NCBI RefSeq assembly: GCF_021390155.1
Contig: NZ_CP089985.1
Span: forward strand, 124,001 to 188,000
Length of the DNA stretch: 64,000 nucleotides
DNA from: Pseudomonas sp. HN11
GTDB taxonomy: Bacteria; Pseudomonadota; Gammaproteobacteria; Pseudomonadales; Pseudomonadaceae
Direction: 5' to 3'
In this document: positions 10,207 through 18,284 of the stretch, piece after piece
Numbering within the stretch: position 1 is the first letter of the stretch
How the letters are laid out: the number at the start of each line of letters is the position of its first letter
The notes under the pieces: model-generated
Told to the model about the DNA's origin: nothing
The model's database searches: none
What the model saw: the letters and a program-made list of their open reading frames with translations, nothing else
Program-made: the position numbers and the translations under genes

Positions 10207-10917
10207 TTAGTGCGTGCCTTTCTTGCCGCCGGCATCCAGGCTGTTGAGGTACGCGGTGACCACTTCCATACCTCGCATCAAGTGATTACGCAGAGTCAGG
10301 ATGCTTTCCTGGGTTCTTTTCTGGGCCACCAGGTTCAGGAGTTCACGGTGATCTTCCTGGGACGTTTCACCCAACCCCATGGCCTCCAGATTGTACCGCA
10401 GGAAACGCTCCTCCTCGTTCAACCCGTGCTCCACCAAGTTGAGTAGGCGCTGGTTCGGGGCTTTGGCATACAGGGCCATATGGAACAACCGGTTGAGGCG
10501 GCCAATTTCGCTATAGTCTTTCTCCTGCTCCAGGGCAACGATGAGGGCGTCAGCCTCGGCGATATCGGCTTCGGTGAGCAACGGAATCGACAAGCGCAAC
10601 GCTTCAGATTCCAGCAGCATCCGCAGTTCATAGGTTTCGGCCGAGTTGTCCTCGATCAGCGGTGCAACCACGGCGCCTTTGTGCGTCACCACATGCAACA
10701 GCGACTGGGCTTCCAACTGGCGCAAGGCCTCACGCACTGGCATGCGGCTGACCCCGAACAGGCTGGCCAGCTCCTGTTGGCGCATGGCGGTGCCACAGGG
10801 CAATCTTCCGTCAAGAATGGCATTGCGCAAGGTTTCTTCAATCACGGAGCGAGCGAGATGGGCGGGAATAGGCCCGCTGATCTTGATGCTGTTCAAAGGG
10901 GTCGGCTTCTGCGTCAC
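10207..10917 (-). CDS. GntR-family regulator, FadR/FCD subgroup (VanR-like operator nearby)
   Basis: A 236-residue DNA-binding regulator. The N-terminal winged helix (about 25-90) contains LFGVSRMPVREALRQLE, and the C-terminal helical FCD ligand-binding domain (about 100-220) has the usual Asp/His metal-site pattern. I chose GTG at 10917 because AAGGAGG lies 11 nt upstream and no ATG is available; an in-frame TTG at 10965 would place the ribosome site inside the gene. It is divergent from the TauD/ABC operon, with 368 nt between starts, so it is the likely local regulator. The palindrome ATTGGATCCAAT in its own 5' region suggests autoregulation. The inducer is unknown. Confidence 0.88.
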   Translation of the reverse strand: MTQKPTPLNSIKISGPIPAHLARSVIEETLRNAILDGRLPCGTAMRQQELASLFGVSRMPVREALRQLEAQSLLHVVTHKGAVVAPLIEDNSAETYELRMLLESEALRLSIPLLTEADIAEADALIVALEQEKDYSEIGRLNRLFHMALYAKAPNQRLLNLVEHGLNEEERFLRYNLEAMGLGETSQEDHRELLNLVAQKRTQESILTLRNHLMRGMEVVTAYLNSLDAGGKKGTH

Positions 10918-10954
10918 GGTTACGCTATCCTCCTTATTCGAATGGGGGTGGTTA

Positions 10955-10966
10955 ATTGGATCCAAT
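10955..10966. promoter_or_regulatory. Perfect 12-bp palindrome ATTGGATCCAAT, candidate GntR operator
   Basis: The sequence is an exact 12-bp palindrome 38 nt upstream of the chosen GntR start. It is identical to the operator of the GntR/FCD regulator VanR described in Caulobacter. No second exact copy is seen before the dioxygenase gene. Confidence 0.6.
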
Positions 10967-11285
10967 GCACACTAGAGACTGCCCGTAAGCTTGTCAAACG
11001 GGCACGGTTTCGGCTTGTAAGCGTTTCAACATGCGGCTCTCAGCGCCCACAGCGGCCATTTATGGGGTCTTACGCCGCCAGGTTTAACATGGCGGCTTCT
11101 AGCGCCAGTCACGGCAATATCGGTTGGTAGGGATTGAACACGCTACCGATGTGATTTATTCCCTGCATACCAAGGCGCGTCGGCTCGGGGCGTTACATTC
11201 CCGTATATCGATATTCACTAACGGTATTTAAGATGCCTTTCTTATACCTATAAAGTCACATTCCTGTCTGACCGGGAGTGACCTC
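10967..11285. other. Divergent regulatory region between the GntR gene and the TauD operon
   Basis: About 320 nt without a gene. It contains GCCCGT...ACGGGC (10981-11003), GCCGCCA...TGGCGGC (11074-11096) and an ATATCGATAT palindrome at 11205-11214, about 70 nt upstream of the dioxygenase start. Any of these could be protein sites or transcript hairpins. The promoter of the dioxygenase operon should lie in the AT-rich 11195-11260 part, but no clear consensus boxes are seen. Confidence 0.5.
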
Positions 11286-12179
11286 ATGTCCGCCACCTCT
11301 ACTGTTCCAACAGCGACCGCTACCGTCCAAACCTTCGAGATTCGTTCATTTCCCGGCAGCGTAGGCGCCGAGGTCATTGGCCTGGATTTGTCACGCCCAG
11401 TCAACGAGCAGGATTTCGCACGCATTCACCGTGCGCACCTGAACCATCACGTCGTGGTCTTTCGTGATCAGCGCATCACGCCCGAACAGCAGATTGCCTT
11501 CAGCCGCCGCTTTGGTGTGCTGCAGATCCACGTACTCAAGCAGTTCCTGCTGCCCAACCATCCGGAAATCCTGATCGTTTCCAACATCATCGAGAACGGC
11601 CAATCCATCGGCCTGGGAGATGCTGGCAAATTCTGGCATTCGGACCTGTCCTATAAAGAACTGCCAAGCCTGGGCTCGATGCTGCACGCCCAGGAGTTGC
11701 CGTCCGAAGGTGGCGACACTTTGTTCGCCGACATGCACAAAGCCTGGGACCAACTGCCCGAGCACCTGCGCAAAGCCGTTGAAGGCCGCCGCGCCGCGCA
11801 TTCCTACACCGCGCGCTACAGCGAAACCAAATTCGAAGGCAACTGGCGTCCCACGTTGACCCCTGAGCAGCTTGCCCAAGTTGCGGAAGTGGTACACCCC
11901 ATCGTGCGTACCCACCCGGAAAACGGCCGCAAGGCGCTGTTCGTCAGCGAAGGCTTCACCACTCGTATCGTCGGCCTGCCGGAAGACGAAAGCCGCGACC
12001 TGTTGGCCCAACTTTACGCCCACAGCGTGTTGCCACAAAACATCTACCGCCACCAATGGCAACCCCACGACCTGGTGTTCTGGGATAACCGCTCGCTGAT
12101 CCACCTGGCCGCCGGTTGCCCGAGCCACCTGCGCCGCAAGCTGTTTCGCACCACCATCCAGGGCGACGCGCCTTTCTGA
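11286..12179 (+). CDS. TauD/TfdA-family Fe(II)/2-oxoglutarate dioxygenase
   Basis: A 297-residue oxygenase with the facial-triad motif H118-x-D120 (FWHSDLSY), distal H273 (DNRSLIHLA) and a C-terminal arginine for 2-oxoglutarate (around R284-R288). Family members hydroxylate small substrates such as taurine, alkylsulfonates, phenoxyacids or quaternary amines. The GGGAG ribosome site sits before ATG. It is followed within 15 nt by an importer of the SsuA/TauA type, so it probably acts on the imported compound. No desulfonating monooxygenase (SsuD) or flavin reductase is present, so the organic sulfonate assignment is only probable. Confidence 0.88.
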   Translation: MSATSTVPTATATVQTFEIRSFPGSVGAEVIGLDLSRPVNEQDFARIHRAHLNHHVVVFRDQRITPEQQIAFSRRFGVLQIHVLKQFLLPNHPEILIVSNIIENGQSIGLGDAGKFWHSDLSYKELPSLGSMLHAQELPSEGGDTLFADMHKAWDQLPEHLRKAVEGRRAAHSYTARYSETKFEGNWRPTLTPEQLAQVAEVVHPIVRTHPENGRKALFVSEGFTTRIVGLPEDESRDLLAQLYAHSVLPQNIYRHQWQPHDLVFWDNRSLIHLAAGCPSHLRRKLFRTTIQGDAPF

Positions 12180-12193
12180 TTCGGAGCCTGACC

Positions 12194-13219
12194 ATGTCCA
12201 GGAAAATTCCATTTGCACGACTGGTCGCGACCGTCGGCCTGGGTGTCAGCCTGCTCGCCGGCAGTCTTGTCGCACCCGCGACTGCGCAGGCCGAGGGTGA
12301 GATCCGCATCGCCGAACAGTTCGGCATCGTTTACCTGCTGCTCAATGTCGTGCGCGACCAGAATTTGATCGAAAAATACGGTAAGCAGGAAGGCATCGAC
12401 ATCAAGGTCGACTGGACCCAGCTGTCCGGCGGCGCCGCCGTCAATGACGCGCTGCTCTCCGGCTCCATCGACATTGCCGGCGCGGGTGTCGGCCCGCTGT
12501 TGACCATTTGGGACCGCACCCACAGCAAGCAGAACGTCAAGGCCGTCGCTTCCCTGGGTAACTTTCCATACTACTTGGTGAGCAACAACCCCAAGGTCAA
12601 GACCATCGCCGATTTCACCGAGAAAGACCGTATCGCCCTCCCCGCGGTGGGCGTATCGGTACAGTCGCGCTTCCTGCAATACGCCGCTGCCAAACAGTGG
12701 GGTGACAAGGAATTCAATCGCCTCGACAAATACACCGTGGCGGTCCCGCACCCGGATGCCACCGCAGCATTGGTCGCGGGCGGCACCGAGCTGACCGGGC
12801 ATTTTTCCAACCCGCCGTTCCAGGACCAGGCCCTGGCCAACCCGAATGTGCATGTGGTGCTGAACACCTACGACCTGCTCGGCCCGAACTCGCCGACGGT
12901 GCTGTTTGCCACCGAGAAGTTCCGCAACGACAACCCGAAAACCTACAAGGCGTTCGTCGAGGCATTGACCGAAGCCGCGCAATTCGCCCAGAACGACAAA
13001 GGTGCCGCGGCCGATACCTACATCCGCGTGACCAAGGCCAAGATCGACCGCGCCGAGCTGCTGAAAATCATCGACAACCCGCAATTCGAATTCAGCGTCA
13101 CACCGAAGAACACCTACCCACTGGCGGAATTTCTCTACCGCGTCGGCGCCATCAAAAACAAGCCTGAATCGTGGAAGGATTACTTCTTCCAGGATGTCAG
13201 GCCCCTGCAAGGAAGTTGA
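12194..13219 (+). CDS. ABC transporter substrate-binding protein (SsuA/TauA/NMT1-like)
   Basis: A 341-residue periplasmic binding protein with an N-terminal export signal (MSRKIPFARL then a hydrophobic stretch, cleavage near ATAQA-EGE). The mature part has the class II binding-protein pattern of nitrate/sulfonate/thiamine-precursor binders (QLSGGAAVNDALLSGSIDIA, VAVPHPDATAALVAGG). Start ATG at 12194 is chosen because it gives the signal peptide and follows CGGAG; the frame is open further upstream only by overlap with the dioxygenase. It delivers substrate to the ATPase and permease encoded next. Confidence 0.9.
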   Translation: MSRKIPFARLVATVGLGVSLLAGSLVAPATAQAEGEIRIAEQFGIVYLLLNVVRDQNLIEKYGKQEGIDIKVDWTQLSGGAAVNDALLSGSIDIAGAGVGPLLTIWDRTHSKQNVKAVASLGNFPYYLVSNNPKVKTIADFTEKDRIALPAVGVSVQSRFLQYAAAKQWGDKEFNRLDKYTVAVPHPDATAALVAGGTELTGHFSNPPFQDQALANPNVHVVLNTYDLLGPNSPTVLFATEKFRNDNPKTYKAFVEALTEAAQFAQNDKGAAADTYIRVTKAKIDRAELLKIIDNPQFEFSVTPKNTYPLAEFLYRVGAIKNKPESWKDYFFQDVRPLQGS

Positions 13220-13220
13220 G

Positions 13221-14072
13221 ATGAACGCACCCTTGCAAGGCCACACGGCCAGCAACCTGCACACCACCGCTCCGTTGCTGGCGGTGGATCACGTCAGCCT
13301 GGAATACCGCACCCCGGAGCGCGTAGTACGGGCAACCCATCAGGTCAGTTTCGAGATCGACCCGGCCGACCGCTATGTGCTGCTCGGCCCGTCGGGCTGC
13401 GGCAAATCTACCTTGCTCAAATCCATCGCCGGGTTTCTCAAACCCTGTGAAGGCGAGATCCGTCTGTTGGGGCAAAAGGTCGAGCAACCAGGGCCGGACC
13501 GCATCGTGGTGTTCCAGGAATTCGACCAGTTGCCGCCGTGGAAAACCGTCAAACAGAACGTGATGTTCCCCCTGCTGGCTTCGAAAACCTTGAAGCGCGC
13601 CGAAGCCGAAGAGCGCGCGCTGCACTACCTCGACAAAGTCGGCCTCACGGCGTTTGCCGATGCCTATCCCCACACGCTTTCCGGCGGTATGAAGGCCCGT
13701 GTCGCCATCGCCCGCGCCTTGGCCATGCAACCAAAAATCCTGCTGATGGACGAACCCTTCGCCGCCCTCGACGCCCTGACCCGGCGCAAGATGCAAGAGG
13801 AGCTGCTGCTGCTCTGGGAAGAGGTGCGTTTCACCCTGTTGTTTGTCACCCACTCCATCGAAGAAGCGCTGGTGGTGGGCAATCGCATCTTGTTGCTGTC
13901 ACCCCACCCGGGGCGCGTGCGCGCCGAAATCCACAGCCATCAATATGACCTGCACAGTCTTGGTGGCGTGGCGTTCCAGGCGTCGGCGCGGCGGATTCAT
14001 CGCCTGCTGTTCGATGAAGCGCCCGAGGCCGAACGTGAGTTGGGTTTCGCTGATATCCGCATCGCGTATTAA
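13221..14072 (+). CDS. ABC transporter ATP-binding protein (SsuB/TauB-like)
   Basis: A 283-residue ATPase. Walker A GPSGCGKST is near residues 56-64, Q-loop in VVFQEFDQ, signature LSGGMKARVAIARAL and Walker B ILLMDEPFAALDA. Start ATG at 13221 lies one base after the binding-protein stop and has AAGGAAG upstream. It energises import with the preceding binding protein and following permease. Confidence 0.92.
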   Translation: MNAPLQGHTASNLHTTAPLLAVDHVSLEYRTPERVVRATHQVSFEIDPADRYVLLGPSGCGKSTLLKSIAGFLKPCEGEIRLLGQKVEQPGPDRIVVFQEFDQLPPWKTVKQNVMFPLLASKTLKRAEAEERALHYLDKVGLTAFADAYPHTLSGGMKARVAIARALAMQPKILLMDEPFAALDALTRRKMQEELLLLWEEVRFTLLFVTHSIEEALVVGNRILLLSPHPGRVRAEIHSHQYDLHSLGGVAFQASARRIHRLLFDEAPEAERELGFADIRIAY

Positions 14073-14083
14073 GGGGAGCATCC

Positions 14084-14932
14084 ATGCGCCAGGAATATGA
14101 AATTACTCTCGAACCGCTGCTCAGCGTCCCCGTGGAGCGCGAACTGCCACTGCGCCAACGCCTGTGGCAACAAGGTTGGCTGCGCAAGGGCCTGATCCTG
14201 ATCGTACTCGCGATCCTCTGGGAAGCCGTTGCGCGCTACCAGAACAACGACCTGTTGTTGCCGAGTTTCCTGCAGACCTTCCACGCGCTGTACGAAGGTC
14301 TGCTTAGCGGCGAACTGCTCAGTAAAGTCAGCATCTCGTTGGTCGTGCTGATCAAGGGCTACCTGATTGGCATTGTGCTGGCATTCGCCCTGACCACTTT
14401 GGCGGTGTCGACCCAACTGGGCCGCGATCTGCTGAGCACGCTGACGTCGATGTTCAATCCGCTGCCGGCCATTGCGCTACTGCCGCTGGCGCTGCTGTGG
14501 TTTGGCCTGGGGCAGAACAGCCTGATCTTCGTGCTGGTGCATTCGGTGTTGTGGGCGCTGGCGCTCAATACCTATTCCGGGTTCCTCGGCGTGTCCGAAA
14601 CCCTGCGCATGGCCGGGCGCAATTATGGTCTCAAGGGCATGCGTTTTGTGCTGTTCATCCTGATCCCGGCGGCACTGCCGTCAATCCTCGCGGGCCTCAA
14701 GATCGGCTGGGCATTTGCCTGGCGCACACTGATTGCCGCCGAGCTGGTATTCGGCGCCACCAGTGGCAAGGGCGGCCTGGGATGGTACATCTTCCAGAAC
14801 CGCAACGAGCTGTACACCGACAAGGTGTTTTCCGGACTGGCGGTGGTGATTCTGATCGGACTGCTCGTGGAAAACCTTGTGTTTGACACCTTTGAGCGTC
14901 TGACAGTAAAGCGCTGGGGCATGCAGCGCTAA
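14084..14932 (+). CDS. ABC transporter permease (SsuC/TauC-like)
   Basis: A 282-residue integral membrane protein with about six hydrophobic segments, starting at GLILIVLAILWEAVA. The cytoplasmic EAA-type loop is visible as AGRNYGLKGMRFVLFILIPAALP. The gene is 11 nt after the ATPase gene with a GGGGAGC ribosome site and ends the operon dioxygenase-SBP-ATPase-permease. Confidence 0.91.
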   Translation: MRQEYEITLEPLLSVPVERELPLRQRLWQQGWLRKGLILIVLAILWEAVARYQNNDLLLPSFLQTFHALYEGLLSGELLSKVSISLVVLIKGYLIGIVLAFALTTLAVSTQLGRDLLSTLTSMFNPLPAIALLPLALLWFGLGQNSLIFVLVHSVLWALALNTYSGFLGVSETLRMAGRNYGLKGMRFVLFILIPAALPSILAGLKIGWAFAWRTLIAAELVFGATSGKGGLGWYIFQNRNELYTDKVFSGLAVVILIGLLVENLVFDTFERLTVKRWGMQR

Positions 14933-14983
14933 ACAGGAATGATTGCTCTTTGCTCACCGTGAGTCCGATAATGCCGGCCGAAT

Positions 14984-15004
14984 CTGACGCCGCCTTGGCG
15001 TCAG
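14984..15004 (+). terminator. Hairpin downstream of the ABC operon
   Basis: CTGACGCC (14984-14991) and GGCGTCAG (14997-15004) form a perfect 8-bp stem with loop GCCTT. It lacks a T-run, so termination is only a possibility; it also lies 28 nt before the next start codon. Confidence 0.4.
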
Positions 15005-15031
15005 GCATACCCGGTAAAAGGATTTACTACG

Positions 15032-15658
15032 ATGCGGTTTTTTGTCTTGGCAGCAGCCCTGCTATTGTCGACCTCGGTCTTCGCGGAGTTTGTGCCCGAG
15101 GTGGTCAGCATGCCCAAGCCGCTTTATCCCAGTCACCTGACCTCCACCCAAGGGCACGCACGCATCAGCCTGAATATTCATAACGATGGAACGGTCAGCG
15201 ATGTCAAAGCCCTCAGCGCCACCAAGGCGGCGTTTGGCGAAGCCGCCGTGGCTGCGGCCACACTCTGGCGCTTCAAGCCTTGGACGGTCAGTGCCGATCG
15301 GCCTGCGGTAATCGACGCACAGAACGATATGGTTTTCACGCCTGAACCGCAGAGGAAGGAAACGACCCAACTGACCTTCACACAAACCACCTACCAATCC
15401 TGCAGCGCGTTGACGGAAGAAGTCAGCCAGTTCCGTCGTGAGCATCCCACCCGTCCGTTGATTGCCATGAAGAGCTTTGCCATTACCCGTGTGGCGGTGA
15501 TGTTCCCGGCGTTGAGCGGTAAAAGCGATTACAACGAAGGCTTGACCCGTGCCGACGAGCTGGAAAACTCCCTGCCGGACATCGTGCGCAAATGCCTGGC
15601 TCATCCCGAAGCCGCCTACGCGGACTACCTGCCGATTGACTTGAAGCGCTACCTGTAA
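15032..15658 (+). CDS. Secreted protein with a TonB C-terminal-like domain
   Basis: A 208-residue protein with a signal peptide (MRFFVLAAALLLSTSVFA) followed at once by a TonB C-terminal-like segment: PLYPSHLTSTQGHARISLNI, NDGTVSDVKALSATKAAFGEAAVAAATLWRFKP. The TonB energy-transducer anchor and Pro-rich spacer are absent, so it is unlikely to act as a true TonB. The C-terminal half (about 110-208), with two Cys, is not recognised. It appears monocistronic, with an AAAAGGA ribosome site. Confidence 0.75.
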   Translation: MRFFVLAAALLLSTSVFAEFVPEVVSMPKPLYPSHLTSTQGHARISLNIHNDGTVSDVKALSATKAAFGEAAVAAATLWRFKPWTVSADRPAVIDAQNDMVFTPEPQRKETTQLTFTQTTYQSCSALTEEVSQFRREHPTRPLIAMKSFAITRVAVMFPALSGKSDYNEGLTRADELENSLPDIVRKCLAHPEAAYADYLPIDLKRYL

Positions 15659-15710
15659 AGCCTGCTAGGATTGCGCCCAGTTCACTCCCGACTGATCACG
15701 AGTGCTTGGC

Positions 15711-16631
15711 ATGCAACTACCGGACATGAACCTGCTGGTCGCCCTTGACGCCCTGCTCGACGAGGGCAGTGTGGTCGGCGCTGCACGTCGCATGAACCTC
15801 AGCCCGGCAGCCATGAGCCGCACCCTCACGCGTATCCGCGAAGCTGTCGGCGACCCGATCCTGGTGCGCGCTGGTCGCGGCCTGGTGCCGACGCCCAAAG
15901 CCCTGCAGTTGCAAGGCCAGGTGCGCAATGTGGTGGAGCAGGCGGCGCTGCTGTTCCGCTCGGCAGACCAAGTGGATTTGAGCACGTTACGCCGTCGTTT
16001 CAGCGTGCGCGCCAATGACTTTTTCATCGGTGTATATGGCGGTCGTCTGTTCGACACCATGGAGCGTATGGCACCGCTGTGCGAGCTGTGCTTCGTGCCC
16101 GAAGGTGATACCGACGACGAGGCCCTGCGCGAGGGTCGCCTGGATTTACGCGTGAGCAACACCCTGCCGATCACCCCCGAAGTGAAGGTGCAAAACCTGT
16201 TCTCCACCACCTTCGTCGGCCTGGCACGAGAAGACCATCCGTTGTTCGACGAGGAGATCACCGCCGCACGCTTCGCCAGCTATTCCCATATCAGCATTTC
16301 ACGGCGCGGCATTGCCCGCGGGCCGATCGACACCGCGCTGAATGCCCAGGGCCTGGAGCGCCGCGTGGCGATGATTGCCCCTGGTTTTCACGGCGCGATG
16401 TTCATGCTGCCCGATTCGGACCTGCTCCTGCCGGTGCCCAAGGAAGCGCTATTGAGCGCCAATCGCCTGAAACTGCCCCTGCGCTCGTTCGCCTTGCCAA
16501 TCTCGTTGCCCACGCTGGTGCTCGCCCAATCCTGGCACCCGCGCTTCGACAAAGACCCCGCCCACAAATGGCTGCGCGAAACCATGCGCGAGAGTTGCCA
16601 CGCCACCTGGCTCGAAGCGCAGCCTGTCTGA
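15711..16631 (+). CDS. LysR-family transcriptional regulator
   Basis: A 306-residue regulator. The N-terminal helix-turn-helix (about 5-65) reads LPDMNLLVALDALLDEGSVVGAARRMNLSPAAMSRTLTRIREAVGDP; the rest is the periplasmic-binding-like effector domain. Start ATG at 15711 is preferred, with GTG at 15702 an alternative; neither has a good ribosome site. It lies immediately upstream of and co-oriented with the DHA2/HlyD/NodT efflux genes and is their probable regulator. Confidence 0.87.
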   Translation: MQLPDMNLLVALDALLDEGSVVGAARRMNLSPAAMSRTLTRIREAVGDPILVRAGRGLVPTPKALQLQGQVRNVVEQAALLFRSADQVDLSTLRRRFSVRANDFFIGVYGGRLFDTMERMAPLCELCFVPEGDTDDEALREGRLDLRVSNTLPITPEVKVQNLFSTTFVGLAREDHPLFDEEITAARFASYSHISISRRGIARGPIDTALNAQGLERRVAMIAPGFHGAMFMLPDSDLLLPVPKEALLSANRLKLPLRSFALPISLPTLVLAQSWHPRFDKDPAHKWLRETMRESCHATWLEAQPV

Positions 16632-16733
16632 TAGTTGCGTTTGACGCACTTATATCCTTCCGACAAGTAACTTTTTGTCATGTTTGTGCCTGATTAAACT
16701 GCTCAGGTATTTAACATTCCGAGTTACCTGTTC

Positions 16734-18269
16734 ATGACCTCCCTCGCTGCCCCCACCCTTGCGGCCGCAGCCAAACCTACTGCCATGACCCCACCCGTAT
16801 TCGGCCCGCGCATCATCATCGGGCTGGTCGGCGTGTTGCTGGCGGTATTGGTCTCCGGCCTCAACGAGATGGTCACCAAAGTGGCCCTCGCGGATATCCG
16901 TGGTGCGCTGTACATCGGCTTTGACGAAGGCACCTGGCTGGTCGCGGCCTACACCGCCACCTCCGTGGCGGCCATGGCGTTTGCGCCCTGGTGTTCGGTG
17001 ACTTTTTCGCTGCGTCGCTTCACCCTGTGCGCTATAGGATTGTTCACGGTGCTGGGGATTCTGTGCCCGTTCGCGCCGAACTACGAAAGCCTGTTGGTGC
17101 TGCGCACCGTGCAAGGCCTGGCCGGCGGCGCGTTGCCGCCGATGCTGATGACCGTCGCACTGCGTTTCCTGCCGGCCAACGTCAAACTGTACGGCTTGGC
17201 CGGCTACGCACTCACCGCCACCTTCGGCCCGAGCCTGGGCACGCCGCTGGCGGCGCTGTGGACCGAATATGTCGGCTGGCAGTGGGCGTTCTGGCAGATC
17301 GTCGCGCCGTGCCTGCTGGCCATGGTCGCCGTGGCCTACGGGCTGCCCCAGGATCCAGTGCGCCTGGAGCGTTTCAAGCAGTTCAACTGGCGCGGGCTGC
17401 TGACGGGCTTTCCGGCAATCTGCATGCTGGTGATCGGCATCCTGCAAGGCAATCGCCTGGACTGGTTCGAATCGGGCCTGATCACCTTTTTGCTGTGTGG
17501 CGGCGGTGTGTTGCTGGCACTGTTCATGGTGAATGAGTGGTCGCAGCCGATACCGTTCTTCAAATTGCAAATGCTTGGCCTGCGCAACCTCTCATTCGCC
17601 CTGATTGTGCTGGCCGGCGTGTTGATGGTGCTGACCTCGGTGATCATCATCCCGTCGAGTTTTCTCGCCCAGGTCCAGGGTTACCGTCCGCTGCAAACCG
17701 CGCCGGTAATGTTGCTGATGGCTATTCCACAGTTGATCGCGCTGCCGCTGGTGGCGGCGCTGTGCAACCTGCGCTGGGTCGATTGCCGCTGGGTGCTGGG
17801 GATCGGCCTGGGCATGCTGGTGGTGTGCTGCGTAGGCAGTGCACACCTGACCTCGGAGTGGATTCGCGACGATTTCTATGGCTTTTACCTGTTGCAGATT
17901 TTCGGACAACCGATGGCCGTGTTGCCGCTGCTGATGCTCTCTACCGGCAGCATCCAGCCCACTGACGGCCCGTTCGCCTCCGCCTGGTTCAACACCATCA
18001 AAGGCTTGGCTGCTGTGATTGCTACTGGCGTGCTCGATACCTTGACCACCCAACGCCTGCACTTTCACTCGACGATGTTGGTGGACAGGCTGGGCAACTC
18101 ACCCCTGGCCAACGGCGACGCGCCAGGCCTGGCGCACCGCCTGCACGAGCAGGCCGTGGTGCTGACTTCTTCGGATCTGTATTACGTCATGGCCGCGGTC
18201 GCGGTGGCGTTGATCCTGCTGATTTTCTGGATGCCCACGCGGATCTTTCCGCCTCGCGCACCGACTTGA
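16734..18269 (+). CDS. DHA2-family MFS drug efflux transporter (EmrB-like)
   Basis: A 511-residue inner-membrane proton antiporter with many hydrophobic helices and the DHA2 hallmarks: early GFDEGTWLVAAYTATSVAAMAFAPW and motif C-like GPSLGTPLAA. It is followed by an EmrA-type adaptor and a NodT-type outer-membrane factor, forming a tripartite system that would export aromatic or hydrophobic toxic compounds across both membranes. Its ribosome site is weak. The operon follows the LysR gene after a gap of about 100 nt. Confidence 0.9.
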   Translation: MTSLAAPTLAAAAKPTAMTPPVFGPRIIIGLVGVLLAVLVSGLNEMVTKVALADIRGALYIGFDEGTWLVAAYTATSVAAMAFAPWCSVTFSLRRFTLCAIGLFTVLGILCPFAPNYESLLVLRTVQGLAGGALPPMLMTVALRFLPANVKLYGLAGYALTATFGPSLGTPLAALWTEYVGWQWAFWQIVAPCLLAMVAVAYGLPQDPVRLERFKQFNWRGLLTGFPAICMLVIGILQGNRLDWFESGLITFLLCGGGVLLALFMVNEWSQPIPFFKLQMLGLRNLSFALIVLAGVLMVLTSVIIIPSSFLAQVQGYRPLQTAPVMLLMAIPQLIALPLVAALCNLRWVDCRWVLGIGLGMLVVCCVGSAHLTSEWIRDDFYGFYLLQIFGQPMAVLPLLMLSTGSIQPTDGPFASAWFNTIKGLAAVIATGVLDTLTTQRLHFHSTMLVDRLGNSPLANGDAPGLAHRLHEQAVVLTSSDLYYVMAAVAVALILLIFWMPTRIFPPRAPT

Positions 18270-18284
18270 TAGAAAGGACTGCTC

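Noticed and set aside
10963..10965. TTG as start of the GntR gene
   Set aside because: It would place the AAGGAGG ribosome site and half of the operator inside the coding region; GTG at 10917 fits better.
12044..13267. 407-codon minus-strand frame opposite the substrate-binding protein gene
   Set aside because: Antisense shadow; the plus-strand protein has a signal peptide and family motifs.
14950..15183. 77-codon frame overlapping the start of the TonB-domain gene
   Set aside because: Different frame from a gene with signal peptide and ribosome site; it crosses a hairpin and has no support.
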